Positions 6,796 to 15,087 of a stretch of DNA of 43,912 bases are shown piece by piece. A program made the translations under genes and the position numbers. Below the pieces are notes generated by a model, which saw nothing but the letters and a program-made list of their open reading frames with translations, was not told where the DNA came from and did not search any database. Origin of the DNA: Lentisphaerota bacterium (GTDB lineage Bacteria; Verrucomicrobiota; Kiritimatiellia; PWTM01); the NCBI GenBank assembly GCA_016873715.1, contig VGWF01000020.1, positions 1-43,912 of the forward strand, written 5' to 3'. Numbering within the stretch: position 1 is the first letter of the stretch; every line of letters starts with the position of its first letter.

Positions 6796-9045
6796 ATGCG
6801 CATCAGGACCATCCGATGGAACCGTACGGCCCCGGCGGGCATCCTGGCCTTCACCGCGGCCCTGGCGGCGGGCGTCCTCGGACTGGCCGCCCCCGAACGC
6901 AACGGCGGCGCCAAGGCGGAGTCGGACGCCGAGATCCTCGCCTCGGGCCAGAAGGCCGCCCGCATCCTCGGCCTCATGCTGCCCCGCGCCCACCTCCACC
7001 ACCGCGACCTCGACGACACGATGGCCGCGCGCGCGCTGGACCTCTACCTCGACTCGATCGATTTCGACCGGACCTTCTTCACGGCCGTCGATGCCGACGA
7101 GTTCCGCCGCGATGCCGAGCGCCTCGACGACATGCTGAAGGACGGCGACCTCTCCTTCGCGTTCCGCGTCAACGACCGCTTCCTCGTGAACGTCAGCAAT
7201 CGCATGGACTTCGTCGAGACGCTGCTGAAGAAGGGCTTCGACGTCAAGGACCGCGAGGTCTACCCGTGGAAGCGCAAGGACGCCCCCCGCGCCGCGAACG
7301 CGGAGGCCTGGGACGACCTCTGGCGCCGCAAGATCAAGAACGAGTACGTCGCGCGCCTCGTCGCCGTCGAGATCGCGAAGGCCGAGGCGACCAACGCTCC
7401 GGCCGCCAAGGCCGCGGGCGGCGGCGCGACGAATGCGCCGGCGGCGAAGCCGGACGGGGCGGCCGCGGAGGATCCGAAGAAGGGGAAGGATCTCGAGAAG
7501 ACCATCGTCCAGTCCGACGGCGACCGGAAGGATCTGCACCTCTCGCCCGAGGACTTCATCCGGAAACGCTACAAGCAGTTCCGGATGGTCCTCGAGGACA
7601 GCGACGAGGAAACCGTCATCGACCGGTTCCTGTCGGCCTTCACGCAGGCCTACGATCCCCACTCCGAGTACATGACCGCGGCGCGCACCGAGGACTTCGA
7701 CATCAGCATGCGGCTCTCCCTCGTCGGCATCGGGGCCCAGCTCAGCAGCGAGGACGGCGCCGCCAAGATCGAGCGCCTCATCCCCGGCGGCCCGGCCGAG
7801 CGCGACGGCACGCTCAAGGTCGGCGACAAGATCATCGCCGTCGGCCAGGGCGACGAGGAAACGGTCGACACGCTGCACTGGCCGCTTTACAGGGTCGTCC
7901 GCCTCATCCGCGGCGAGAAGAACACGAAGGTCACCCTCGTCTACTGGCCGGCCTCCGACGTGTCCGGCGGGACGGAGAAGACCGTCCGCCTCGTCCGCCA
8001 GGAGGTGAAGCTCGAGGAGCAGGCCGCCAAGAGCAAGGTCCTCGAGACGGACGGCGACGGCGGCCGCAAGCTCAAGCTCGGCGTCGTGACCCTCCCGGAG
8101 TTCTACTCCGACTTCAAGGCGAAGGGCGGGGAGCCGCGCCGCAGCGCGACCGACGTCCGGAACCTCCTCGAGGAGCTCAAGAAGGCGGGCGTCGACGGCA
8201 TCGCCCTCGACCTGCGCAACAACGGCGGCGGTTCGCTGCCGGACGCGATCGAGATCGCCGGCCTGTTCGTGAAGAGCGGTCCCATCGTTCAGGTGCGCGA
8301 CTCGCGCAATGTCCAGGTCCTCAGCGACCCCGATCCCGAGCAGGTCTACGACGGGCCGCTCGTCGTGCTCGTCAGCCGCATGAGCGCGTCGGCCTCGGAG
8401 ATCGTCAGCGCCGCCCTCCAGGACTACGGCCGCGCCATCGTCATCGGCGACCGCAAGACCCACGGCAAGGGCACCGTGCAGACGCTTCTCCCGCTGGACG
8501 GCCGCAACGACCGCCTCGGCTCGTTCAAGGTCACCACCGCCAGCTTCTACCGCATCGCCGGCGGTTCGACCCAGATGAAGGGCGTCGCCTCCGACATCGT
8601 CGTGCCCTCCTTCTTCGACGCGATGGAGCTCGGCGAGGAGTTCCTTCCGCACGCGCTCGCGTGGACGGTGATCGACCCGGCCTTCTACGCGGTCCTCGTC
8701 GACCAGGTGCCCCCGCTGGACCTGCTCCGGGAACGGTCGGAGAAGCGGCGCGCCGACAGCCCGTCGTTCCGCGTCCGGAACGAGCTCGTCGAACGGCTGG
8801 GCGCCCGCATGAACGCGGAGACGATCCCGCTCAACATCGACGAGCGCATCGAAAGCGCCCGGGCCGACAAGGAGCTCGACGACGCCCAGCGCGCGGGCAT
8901 GCCGGCCGCCGCGGCGGGCGACGACGGCAAGGACGACGCAAAGGACCTCGTCCTGCGCGAGGCCCTCGAGGTTCTCGGCGATGTCGTCCGCTGGCGCGAG
9001 GCCGGCCAGTCCGGCCGGGCCGTCGCGAGCCAGGCCCCCCAATGA
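6796..9045 (+). CDS. prc: C-terminal processing (tail-specific) protease Prc
   Basis: 749 aa, close to the long Prc subfamily length. An S41 serine protease of the periplasm that degrades or trims proteins from their C-termini. Order: N-terminal signal anchor (about residues 12-33), helical Prc N-domain (LDLYLDSIDFDRTFF), PDZ (about 300-395, GIGAQLSSEDGAAKIERLIP), then the S41 core with DLRNNGGGSL. The catalytic Ser532 is in MSASASEIV and the Lys558 in THGKGTVQ. A DUF3340-like C-terminal region follows. An Ala/Lys-rich insert near residues 195-235 carries the octapeptide ATNAPAAK twice, probably a flexible linker. The start at 6796 sits on the predicted transcription start. The stop overlaps the purU ATG (ATGA). 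Confidence 0.93.
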   Translation: MRIRTIRWNRTAPAGILAFTAALAAGVLGLAAPERNGGAKAESDAEILASGQKAARILGLMLPRAHLHHRDLDDTMAARALDLYLDSIDFDRTFFTAVDADEFRRDAERLDDMLKDGDLSFAFRVNDRFLVNVSNRMDFVETLLKKGFDVKDREVYPWKRKDAPRAANAEAWDDLWRRKIKNEYVARLVAVEIAKAEATNAPAAKAAGGGATNAPAAKPDGAAAEDPKKGKDLEKTIVQSDGDRKDLHLSPEDFIRKRYKQFRMVLEDSDEETVIDRFLSAFTQAYDPHSEYMTAARTEDFDISMRLSLVGIGAQLSSEDGAAKIERLIPGGPAERDGTLKVGDKIIAVGQGDEETVDTLHWPLYRVVRLIRGEKNTKVTLVYWPASDVSGGTEKTVRLVRQEVKLEEQAAKSKVLETDGDGGRKLKLGVVTLPEFYSDFKAKGGEPRRSATDVRNLLEELKKAGVDGIALDLRNNGGGSLPDAIEIAGLFVKSGPIVQVRDSRNVQVLSDPDPEQVYDGPLVVLVSRMSASASEIVSAALQDYGRAIVIGDRKTHGKGTVQTLLPLDGRNDRLGSFKVTTASFYRIAGGSTQMKGVASDIVVPSFFDAMELGEEFLPHALAWTVIDPAFYAVLVDQVPPLDLLRERSEKRRADSPSFRVRNELVERLGARMNAETIPLNIDERIESARADKELDDAQRAGMPAAAAGDDGKDDAKDLVLREALEVLGDVVRWREAGQSGRAVASQAPQ

Positions 9046-9905
9046 CCGTCCCGGCCCCCACCGCCGTCCTGCTGGCGTCCTGCCCCGACCGCAAGGGCAT
9101 CGTCGCCGCCGTCACCCGCTTCATCGCCGACCGCCACGGCAACGTCGTCGATCTCGAGCAGCACGTCGCCCGCGACGAGGCCGTCTTCTTCATGCGCCTC
9201 GAGTTCGAACTGCAGGGCTTCGCCGTCCCGCCGGAGGCCTTCGCGGAGGCCTTCGCCCCGGTCGCGCGGGACTTCTCCATGACGTGGGATCTCCGCCCCT
9301 CCGCGCGCCGGCAGCGGATGGCCCTTTTCGTCACGCGCGAGGCCCACTGCGTCTACGACATCCTCGGCCGCCACCAGTCCGGCGAGTGGGAGGTCGACAT
9401 CCCGCTCGTCGTCGCCAACAACGACGCCCTCCGGCCCGTGGCCGAACGGTTCGGCATCCCGTTCCATGTCTTCCCCATCACCGCCGAGACCAAGGCCGCC
9501 CAGGAGGCGCGCGAGCTCGATCTGCTTCGGTCGAACGGCGTCGACTTCATCGTTCTCGCCCGCTACATGCAGATCGTCAGCGCCGACTTCATCGGCCACT
9601 TCCCGAACCGCATCATCAACATCCACCACTCGTTCCTGCCCGCCTTCGCGGGCGCGAAGCCCTATCACGCCGCCCACGAGCGCGGCGTGAAGATCATCGG
9701 GGCGACGAGCCACTACGTGACCGCCGAACTGGACCGCGGACCGATCCTCGAACAGGACGTCATCCGCGTGTCGCACAAGGACTCGGTCGGGGACATGATC
9801 CGCAAGGGCCGCGACAACGAGAAGGTCGTCCTGGCCCGCGCCATCCGCGCCCACCTCGACCACCGCATCCTCGTCCACGGCAACCGCACCGTCGTGTTCG
9901 GGTGA
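9042..9905 (+). CDS. purU: Formyltetrahydrofolate deformylase
   Basis: 287 aa. Hydrolyses 10-formyl-THF to THF and formate, balancing one-carbon pools and supplying formate for purine synthesis. An N-terminal ACT domain (residues 1-85, LLASCPDRKGIVAAVTRFIA) is followed by a formyltransferase-fold domain. The catalytic triad is visible: Asn193 and His195 in INIHHSFLPAF, Asp231 in TAELDRGPI. The start overlaps the prc stop by four bases, so translation is coupled although the functions are unrelated. The ACT domain is the known site for Met/Gly regulation in E. coli. The SHMT domain encoded at 31.4-33.6 kb belongs to the same folate pathway. Confidence 0.95.
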   Translation: MTVPAPTAVLLASCPDRKGIVAAVTRFIADRHGNVVDLEQHVARDEAVFFMRLEFELQGFAVPPEAFAEAFAPVARDFSMTWDLRPSARRQRMALFVTREAHCVYDILGRHQSGEWEVDIPLVVANNDALRPVAERFGIPFHVFPITAETKAAQEARELDLLRSNGVDFIVLARYMQIVSADFIGHFPNRIINIHHSFLPAFAGAKPYHAAHERGVKIIGATSHYVTAELDRGPILEQDVIRVSHKDSVGDMIRKGRDNEKVVLARAIRAHLDHRILVHGNRTVVFG

Positions 9906-10046
9906 CCCCCGCCGGACGGGGCCGGGGTTTCCGGCTCTGCGTCCCGGGTTTCAGGTTCCGGGCGTGCCGTCCAACCCCGGGCCGGGCGCGCCCTCGGGAA
10001 CGCCGTCACCTCGCCGGGGTGCGACACCGGGACGGCGTGGCCCGGC

Positions 10047-13000
10047 CTATTTCGGCTTGCCCTTCGCGAGCACCGCCTGCGCGTGGCGGGCGTAGTGGCC
10101 GTGGAGGTCGGCCGCGTAGGCCTTGAGGATCGACTCGCCCAGGCCCTCGTGGTCGCCGCAGCGGTAGAGCGCGCGCGCCAGGCCGATCTCGCGCAGCGCG
10201 TCGCGGCGGACCTGCGTGTCGACTCCTCCGGCGAACTTCTTCGCCTTCGCATCGCCGATGCGGGCCAGCGCGTGGCCGCACATGCCCGGCTTCTTCAGCA
10301 CCTCGGCGAGGACCGGCGCGGCCTTCGGATCGCCCAGGGCCTCGAGCGCGAGGGCGACCGCCCGGTGGTGCGAGAAGACAACCGAGCCGTCGAGCATGTC
10401 CGCCTTCTCCAACAGCGGGTCGAGGGCGGCGGGCGAGCGCGTGCGGCCGAGCGCGACCATCATCGAGTCGGTCGGCGTCAGGTTCGGGCCGAACTGGCCC
10501 ATCGCCTTGAAATCCCAGCCGCCGGAGAGATCGCCCTGGCGCACGGCGGCAGCGAGCACCTCCGCGCCGGCGGGGTCGCCGAGCATGCCGAGGGTCTGCG
10601 CGTAGACGAGTTTCGCGGCGCCGTCCGTCGCCTTCGCCAGCGCGGCGCGCAGCTTCGGGATCGCCGCGTTGGTGTGCGCGATGACGATCTCGAGGCCGGC
10701 CCAGTCCTCCGGCAGCGCGTTGACGGCCCACTGGACCCGGTCGTCCGGCAGCGGCAGGTTGTCCTCGTCGGTCAGCACGCGCTCGGGGACGATGCCCTTC
10801 TCGACCGCGTGCTGCTGGAGCGCGCGGATGTCGATCGCGCGCGAGGCGAGGTTCTTCTTCGCCATCCACGCGGCGGCGACGCCCGCGGCGTAGCCGTGGT
10901 TCTGGATGTCCGGCTGCATGCGGAGGATCGGCACGGAGTCGCGGTGCGTGCTGATGCCCAGCCCGATCACGAGCAGGCGGTCGATCCCGCGCGGCAGCAG
11001 GGCGCGGTACGGCACGTTGACGGTCATGCTGCTCTTGTCCGGCGGCCGCAGCGAGAAGATCGGATGGATCGTGTACCCATGGCTGTCGAAATTGCTCTGC
11101 GCGAGCGCGATCGTGTCGGGCCACGTGCGGCCGAGGAACATGTCGGTGGGCGTGAGGATCACGTCGCCGATGATCCGCCGCCGCTCGCGCGTGTCGATCA
11201 GGCGGCCCTGGTCGTAGGCGTTGGCGAAGAGCTCGCGTCCGACGACGAACGCGCGCCAGATGTCGAAGATGTCCGTCTCGTCGACGAACGTGTAGTCGGT
11301 GTTGATGTACTGCCGCGAGAGGCTGCGGGGCGGCAGGCCCGTGCCCTGGACGGCGATTTCGGCCTCGTCGGTGTAGGTGCATTCCGCGCCCGCCGCCGCG
11401 GCGACGTCGGAGTTCCCGGTGCCGTCGATGACCGCCTTCGCGCGCACGACGACCCGCCCGTGCGGCGTCGCGACCACCACGCCGCGCACCACGCCCTTCT
11501 CGACCAGCGCGCCGCAGCCGACCGCGCCGAACCAGATGTCGCCGCCCGCCTTGCGGATCTCGCGGCGCAGCCACTCGCTCTTGTGCTCGACGTTCCACTT
11601 GTGCCCGGGGCCGTTCGTGACCCCGCCGATCGCCATGACGCCCTTGTCGATCTCCGCGCAGAAGCCCAGCCGGTAACCGTGGTAGTAGGTCGCGATCTGG
11701 CCCCAGGTGCCGACGCCGCCGAGGCCGTGGATCGACTCGATCACCAGCGTCCGCGCGCCCTGCCTCGCCGCGCCGATCCCCGCCGGCGCTCCGCCCGTGC
11801 CGCCGCCGACCACGACCACGTCGACCTCCGCCTCCACCGGCAGCCCGCGCTCCGCCTCCTTCACCACCGGCAGGCCGGCCAGCCGCGGATTGGCCGCCAG
11901 CGGCTGGTCCGAGACCTCCGGCCCGCCCGCGGGGGCCGGAGCCGCGGCGACGACCGAGGCCGCCGTGACCGCGGGCAGCGCCTTCGCCTCCCCTGCCACC
12001 TCGCGGCCCACTCGCGCGCCGAGTTCGAGGAACTCGTGCGGACGCAGCATCGCCGCCGCCGCCTCGCGTGAAACCTCCGCGCAGCCGCCGAGCACCCACA
12101 GGCGGTCGACGCCCTTCGGCCGCAGCGCGGCGAGCGACGCCTTCTCCGCGCCCGGCCACGCGCCGGTCACGGCCCCGCGGGACGCCATCGGGTCGGGCGG
12201 CACCAGGAAGAGCGTGTCGGAGGAATCCCTCAGGTCCTGCGTCCATGTCCCGTCGCGGGCAATCTGCTCGGCCTCGGCGAACGAGGCGAACGAGCCGTCC
12301 TTCATCGGGATCGCCAGGTCGTACTCGATGACCGGCACGCGCCGGCCCTCCTCGTCGCGGACCACCGGCCGCACCGCCCGCGCCACCGGCGTCACGCCGG
12401 GCTTCGTCACCGGCTCGCCGCCGATCACCGCGCGGCGGAAGACGTGGGTCCCCGCGGGAAACGGGGCGAACGCGGCGCCCGCCATGCGCGCGACCGTCGC
12501 GCGCGGCGTCGCGTCGATCACCGCCTTGGCGCGGACCGCCTGCCGCCCGGACCGGTTGGCGATCACGACGCCCGCGAGGTCGCCCTTCGCGTCACGCAGC
12601 ACGTCGACGACATGACAGTGGAGAAGGAACGGCACGCCGGCGTGGATGAGAACCTCGTCGAGCGTCTTCTTCACGTGCAGCGGCCGCGCCACCGCCGGCG
12701 CGACGGCGGACGGCGCGGCGCCGGGTTCGGGCACGCCCTCGACGACCAGCTCTGCGAGGAGGATGCGGGGGACGTCCTTCCCGGGACGCACCGCGAAGCG
12801 CACGTAGCGCGTCTCGACGGCCAGGTCCGCGCCGATGTCGACCGTCGAGTCCTCGCGGCCCGAGCCGGGGTCGGGATTCTCGGCGACCACGGGCTCGGAC
12901 CACGTCTTTCCGTCGTCGCTGACGGAGATGCCCACCGCCCCGACGACGAACTCGCGCGGCCGCTGGTAGGCCTTCACCGACGCGCGCGCGATCTTCGTCC

Positions 13001-13487
13001 GGGCCCCGAGGTCGGCGACCAGCGTCACGCGGTCGTCGTACTGAACGCTGTCCCGCGTCGCGTCCTCCATCTTCCCGTCGGTCAGGCGCGACGGCGGCTG
13101 GGTGTCGGCGTGCTTCGGGCTCGCCTTGAGATCCGCCGTGTAGGTCAGCGGCAGCCCCTTCCCCTCCGGCCGCTGCGGCTCGCCCGCGAACAGCGCCTTC
13201 GCCAGCTCGCCGCGCGGCGCCTCGCCCGGCTCGAGCCACAGGCGGTAGGTGGCGCAGAGATCGTCTCCAAGGAACGGATGCGGCGTCGCGAGGAAGACCT
13301 TCGCGCCGGTCTTCGCGGCCTCGGCCGCAGCGGCGACGCCCGCCGAGGCCCCGCCCACGACGACGACGTCGACGTCGTGGATCACCGGCAGGTCGCGGGC
13401 CGGCGAGCGGACAAGCTCCGCGGCCGGCGCGGACAGGGCGGCGGCGAGAAGGGAGGCGATGGCGGCGGACCGGATCGATGTCGTCAT
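10047..13487 (-). CDS. Exported FAD-dependent oxidoreductase with two FAD domains and an internal discoidin-like domain
   Basis: 1146 aa. A signal peptide (about residues 1-23) leads into a first Rossmann FAD motif (DVDVVVVGGASAGVAAAAEA, about residue 40). A beta-sandwich of F5/8 type C character interrupts it at roughly 130-250 (SRLTDGKMEDATRDSV ... SVSDDGKTWSEPVV ... RYVRFAVRP). The rest of the first oxidoreductase domain follows, then a second FAD motif (VDVVVVGGGTGGAPAGIGAA, about 555-575), an FAD_oxidored catalytic region and a C-terminal HEAT-like helical part (about 960-1140, e.g. VVFSHHRAVALALEALGDPK). Single-domain FAD_oxidored proteins are common in Planctomycetes and Lentisphaerae; duplication in one chain is less usual. 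GAGG lies before the ATG at 13487. Substrate unknown, likely a carbohydrate. The gene is monocistronic by spacing. Confidence 0.82.
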   Translation of the reverse strand: MTTSIRSAAIASLLAAALSAPAAELVRSPARDLPVIHDVDVVVVGGASAGVAAAAEAAKTGAKVFLATPHPFLGDDLCATYRLWLEPGEAPRGELAKALFAGEPQRPEGKGLPLTYTADLKASPKHADTQPPSRLTDGKMEDATRDSVQYDDRVTLVADLGARTKIARASVKAYQRPREFVVGAVGISVSDDGKTWSEPVVAENPDPGSGREDSTVDIGADLAVETRYVRFAVRPGKDVPRILLAELVVEGVPEPGAAPSAVAPAVARPLHVKKTLDEVLIHAGVPFLLHCHVVDVLRDAKGDLAGVVIANRSGRQAVRAKAVIDATPRATVARMAGAAFAPFPAGTHVFRRAVIGGEPVTKPGVTPVARAVRPVVRDEEGRRVPVIEYDLAIPMKDGSFASFAEAEQIARDGTWTQDLRDSSDTLFLVPPDPMASRGAVTGAWPGAEKASLAALRPKGVDRLWVLGGCAEVSREAAAAMLRPHEFLELGARVGREVAGEAKALPAVTAASVVAAAPAPAGGPEVSDQPLAANPRLAGLPVVKEAERGLPVEAEVDVVVVGGGTGGAPAGIGAARQGARTLVIESIHGLGGVGTWGQIATYYHGYRLGFCAEIDKGVMAIGGVTNGPGHKWNVEHKSEWLRREIRKAGGDIWFGAVGCGALVEKGVVRGVVVATPHGRVVVRAKAVIDGTGNSDVAAAAGAECTYTDEAEIAVQGTGLPPRSLSRQYINTDYTFVDETDIFDIWRAFVVGRELFANAYDQGRLIDTRERRRIIGDVILTPTDMFLGRTWPDTIALAQSNFDSHGYTIHPIFSLRPPDKSSMTVNVPYRALLPRGIDRLLVIGLGISTHRDSVPILRMQPDIQNHGYAAGVAAAWMAKKNLASRAIDIRALQQHAVEKGIVPERVLTDEDNLPLPDDRVQWAVNALPEDWAGLEIVIAHTNAAIPKLRAALAKATDGAAKLVYAQTLGMLGDPAGAEVLAAAVRQGDLSGGWDFKAMGQFGPNLTPTDSMMVALGRTRSPAALDPLLEKADMLDGSVVFSHHRAVALALEALGDPKAAPVLAEVLKKPGMCGHALARIGDAKAKKFAGGVDTQVRRDALREIGLARALYRCGDHEGLGESILKAYAADLHGHYARHAQAVLAKGKPK

Positions 13488-13587
13488 GATGCACCTCATG
13501 CTGCGAAGCGCCATGATGAACGCCCGGAAGGCCGCGGGCAAGCGCGGACAACAAGAAGACGCAAAGAGAAGTCCGCGGAGCCGAGGC

Positions 13588-13710
13588 GCGGTCCCGCCGG
13601 GCTCGTCTGCGGGACTCCGCTCCTAGCGGTCCCGCCGGGCTCGTCTGCGGGACTCCGCTCCTAGCGGTCCCGCCGGGCTCATCGGCGGTCCCGCCGGGCT
13701 TGTCCCGGCG
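13588..13710. repeat. 38-bp tandem repeats, two exact and two partial copies
   Basis: Units 13588-13625 and 13626-13663 are identical. Two shorter degenerate units follow (from 13664 and about 13685), all built around GGTCCCGCCGGGCT. A related piece lies at 36276-36302. The array is in the gap upstream of the FAD oxidoreductase gene. Unit recombination or slippage is likely. Confidence 0.8.
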
Positions 13711-13737
13711 GGGAGCCAAAACGACCCGCGCGCGGGG

Positions 13738-14058
13738 TCAGGTTGACGATCGGCCGGAGCGCAGCGCAAAGGCGAGGAGCCCGCCTCCGAGCGCGAGGCC
13801 CCCGAGGATGAAGCCGATCTGCAGAACGCTTGAGATCGCCGCGTACCCCTGGTGCGGCAGCTTCTGGCTCATCAGCGCGGCCAGGGCGGCGGTGGAGGCC
13901 AGTCCCAGCACGGTCGTCAACCCCGCCCCCACGGCCATGACCACCGCCTCCGGCCGGCGGGTCCGCACGGCCAGGACGACGCAGCCGGACAGCGTGACCA
14001 GGTGGATCAGCAGGTGGATGACGCCCGGCAGAACCGCGGTCAGGAACGGCGCGTTCAT
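13738..14058 (-). CDS. Small membrane protein of unknown function
   Basis: 106 aa with three predicted membrane helices: FLTAVLPGVIHLLIHLVTLS, VVMAVGAGLTTVLGLASTAAL and AAISSVLQIGFILGGLALGG, and a short basic C-terminus. Not recognised. The start at 14058 (MNAPFLT) is chosen because upstream residues to an ATG at 14115 look non-coding (Arg/Gly/Ala-rich); neither start has a good ribosome binding site. It follows the barrel protein gene closely on the same strand and may share its transcript. Confidence 0.6.
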   Translation of the reverse strand: MNAPFLTAVLPGVIHLLIHLVTLSGCVVLAVRTRRPEAVVMAVGAGLTTVLGLASTAALAALMSQKLPHQGYAAISSVLQIGFILGGLALGGGLLAFALRSGRSST

Positions 14059-14125
14059 GAAGACGGGGGGATGGGCCGCGGCGCCGGCGGAACGGCCGCC
14101 GGCGCCGCGCCTCATCCCCGGGTTG

Positions 14126-14962
14126 TCAGAACGCCCAGGCGGCCTTCACGCCGCCGATGAACCACGAATCGTCGCCGAAGATGAGCTCGGCGGACGACTG
14201 CACCGGGTCCTCGATCAGCGCCGTGTACTGGCCGAGCAGCGACAGCGTGACCTTCTCGGTGACCTGCCACGCAAGTTCCGCGGAGACGTTGAGGTCGTTG
14301 AACGCGTCCTGCTCGGCGCCGTCGTACACCTCGCCCTCCGCGACCACGTCGGTCGCATCGAAGAAGAAGGCGTTGTAGTCCTTCAGCCCGTATCCGACGT
14401 TCGCCGCCAGGCCGAGGCTCACCGTCTCCGAAAGGCCGAACGACTTCTCCAGCCCGAAGGAGAAGTAGAAGTCGTCGATCTCGAGGAACTCGTAGTACGC
14501 CGTCGCGAAGGGCGAGGGCAGCGCCGCGGCCCACGAGTCGCCGGCCTTCGACGGATCGAGCGAGAGCTTCAGGTAGCAGTCCGCCGTGGTCCCCGCCGCG
14601 CTCGCCGGCTCGGCGATCACGTAGGTGGCGGCGCCGATCTCGGCCTGCAGCACGCCCTCGAGCGGCAGCCCGTAGTAGATCGTGAAGTCGATCTCGCCCG
14701 GGTAGCCCTGCGTGCTGTTCTCCGGCGTCGAATTGACGTCGGTGAGGTCCATGTTCATCCACGCATTGAACCCGAGCCCGAAGTCGGTCGAGACGCCCAG
14801 CGAGGGCTGCAGGACGGCATCGTCCGTGTAGACCTGACCGCGCCAGATGTACTTCGACCACACGCTTGCCTCGAAGGTCGCCTCGGCCGCCTGCGCGACC
14901 GCCGCGCCCGCCAGCATCGCCCCGATGACCGCCGCCGTCCGACCGCCGGATTTCCGATTCAT
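14126..14962 (-). CDS. Outer-membrane beta-barrel protein (TorF-like putative porin)
   Basis: 278 aa. A signal peptide (MNRKSGGRTAAVIGAMLAG ... AQAAE) is followed by alternating amphipathic strands: ASVWSKYIWRGQ, LGFNAWMNMDL, EIDFTIYYGLP, YEFLEIDDFYFSFGLEKSF, VTLSLLGQYTAL. It ends in Phe (VKAAWAF), the outer-membrane insertion signal recognised by BamA. The W-S-K-Y-x-W-R-G start resembles the TorF-type putative porin family. GGGGAGAGG precedes the ATG at 14962. Hairpins at 15001-15043 separate it from the upstream Gfo/Idh/MocA gene. Likely a channel in the outer membrane; substrate unknown. Confidence 0.75.
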   Translation of the reverse strand: MNRKSGGRTAAVIGAMLAGAAVAQAAEATFEASVWSKYIWRGQVYTDDAVLQPSLGVSTDFGLGFNAWMNMDLTDVNSTPENSTQGYPGEIDFTIYYGLPLEGVLQAEIGAATYVIAEPASAAGTTADCYLKLSLDPSKAGDSWAAALPSPFATAYYEFLEIDDFYFSFGLEKSFGLSETVSLGLAANVGYGLKDYNAFFFDATDVVAEGEVYDGAEQDAFNDLNVSAELAWQVTEKVTLSLLGQYTALIEDPVQSSAELIFGDDSWFIGGVKAAWAF

Positions 14963-15000
14963 GGCCTCTCCCCGTGTTGTGCCCCGCCCCTGCGGACCTC

Positions 15001-15043
15001 CCGGACCGATCCCGTCGGTCCGGCACACCGTCCGCCCGGACGG
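15001..15043 (-). terminator. Paired hairpins downstream of the Gfo/Idh/MocA gene
   Basis: Two adjacent hairpins: 9-bp arms 15001-15009/15015-15023 and 7-bp arms 15028-15034/15037-15043. They lie 45 bases past the stop codon at 15088 and before the next start at 14962. They are placed as a terminator or processing barrier; no T-run follows. Confidence 0.45.
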
Positions 15044-15087
15044 AACTCCTCCCTCTTCACTCTCCCGAACCCCGGTCCCCGCTCCGC

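Noticed and set aside
6214-9042. Very long minus-strand open frame opposite prc
   Set aside because: Long antisense frames are expected at this GC content. It lacks recognisable domains and crosses the tRNA, while prc has intact motifs.
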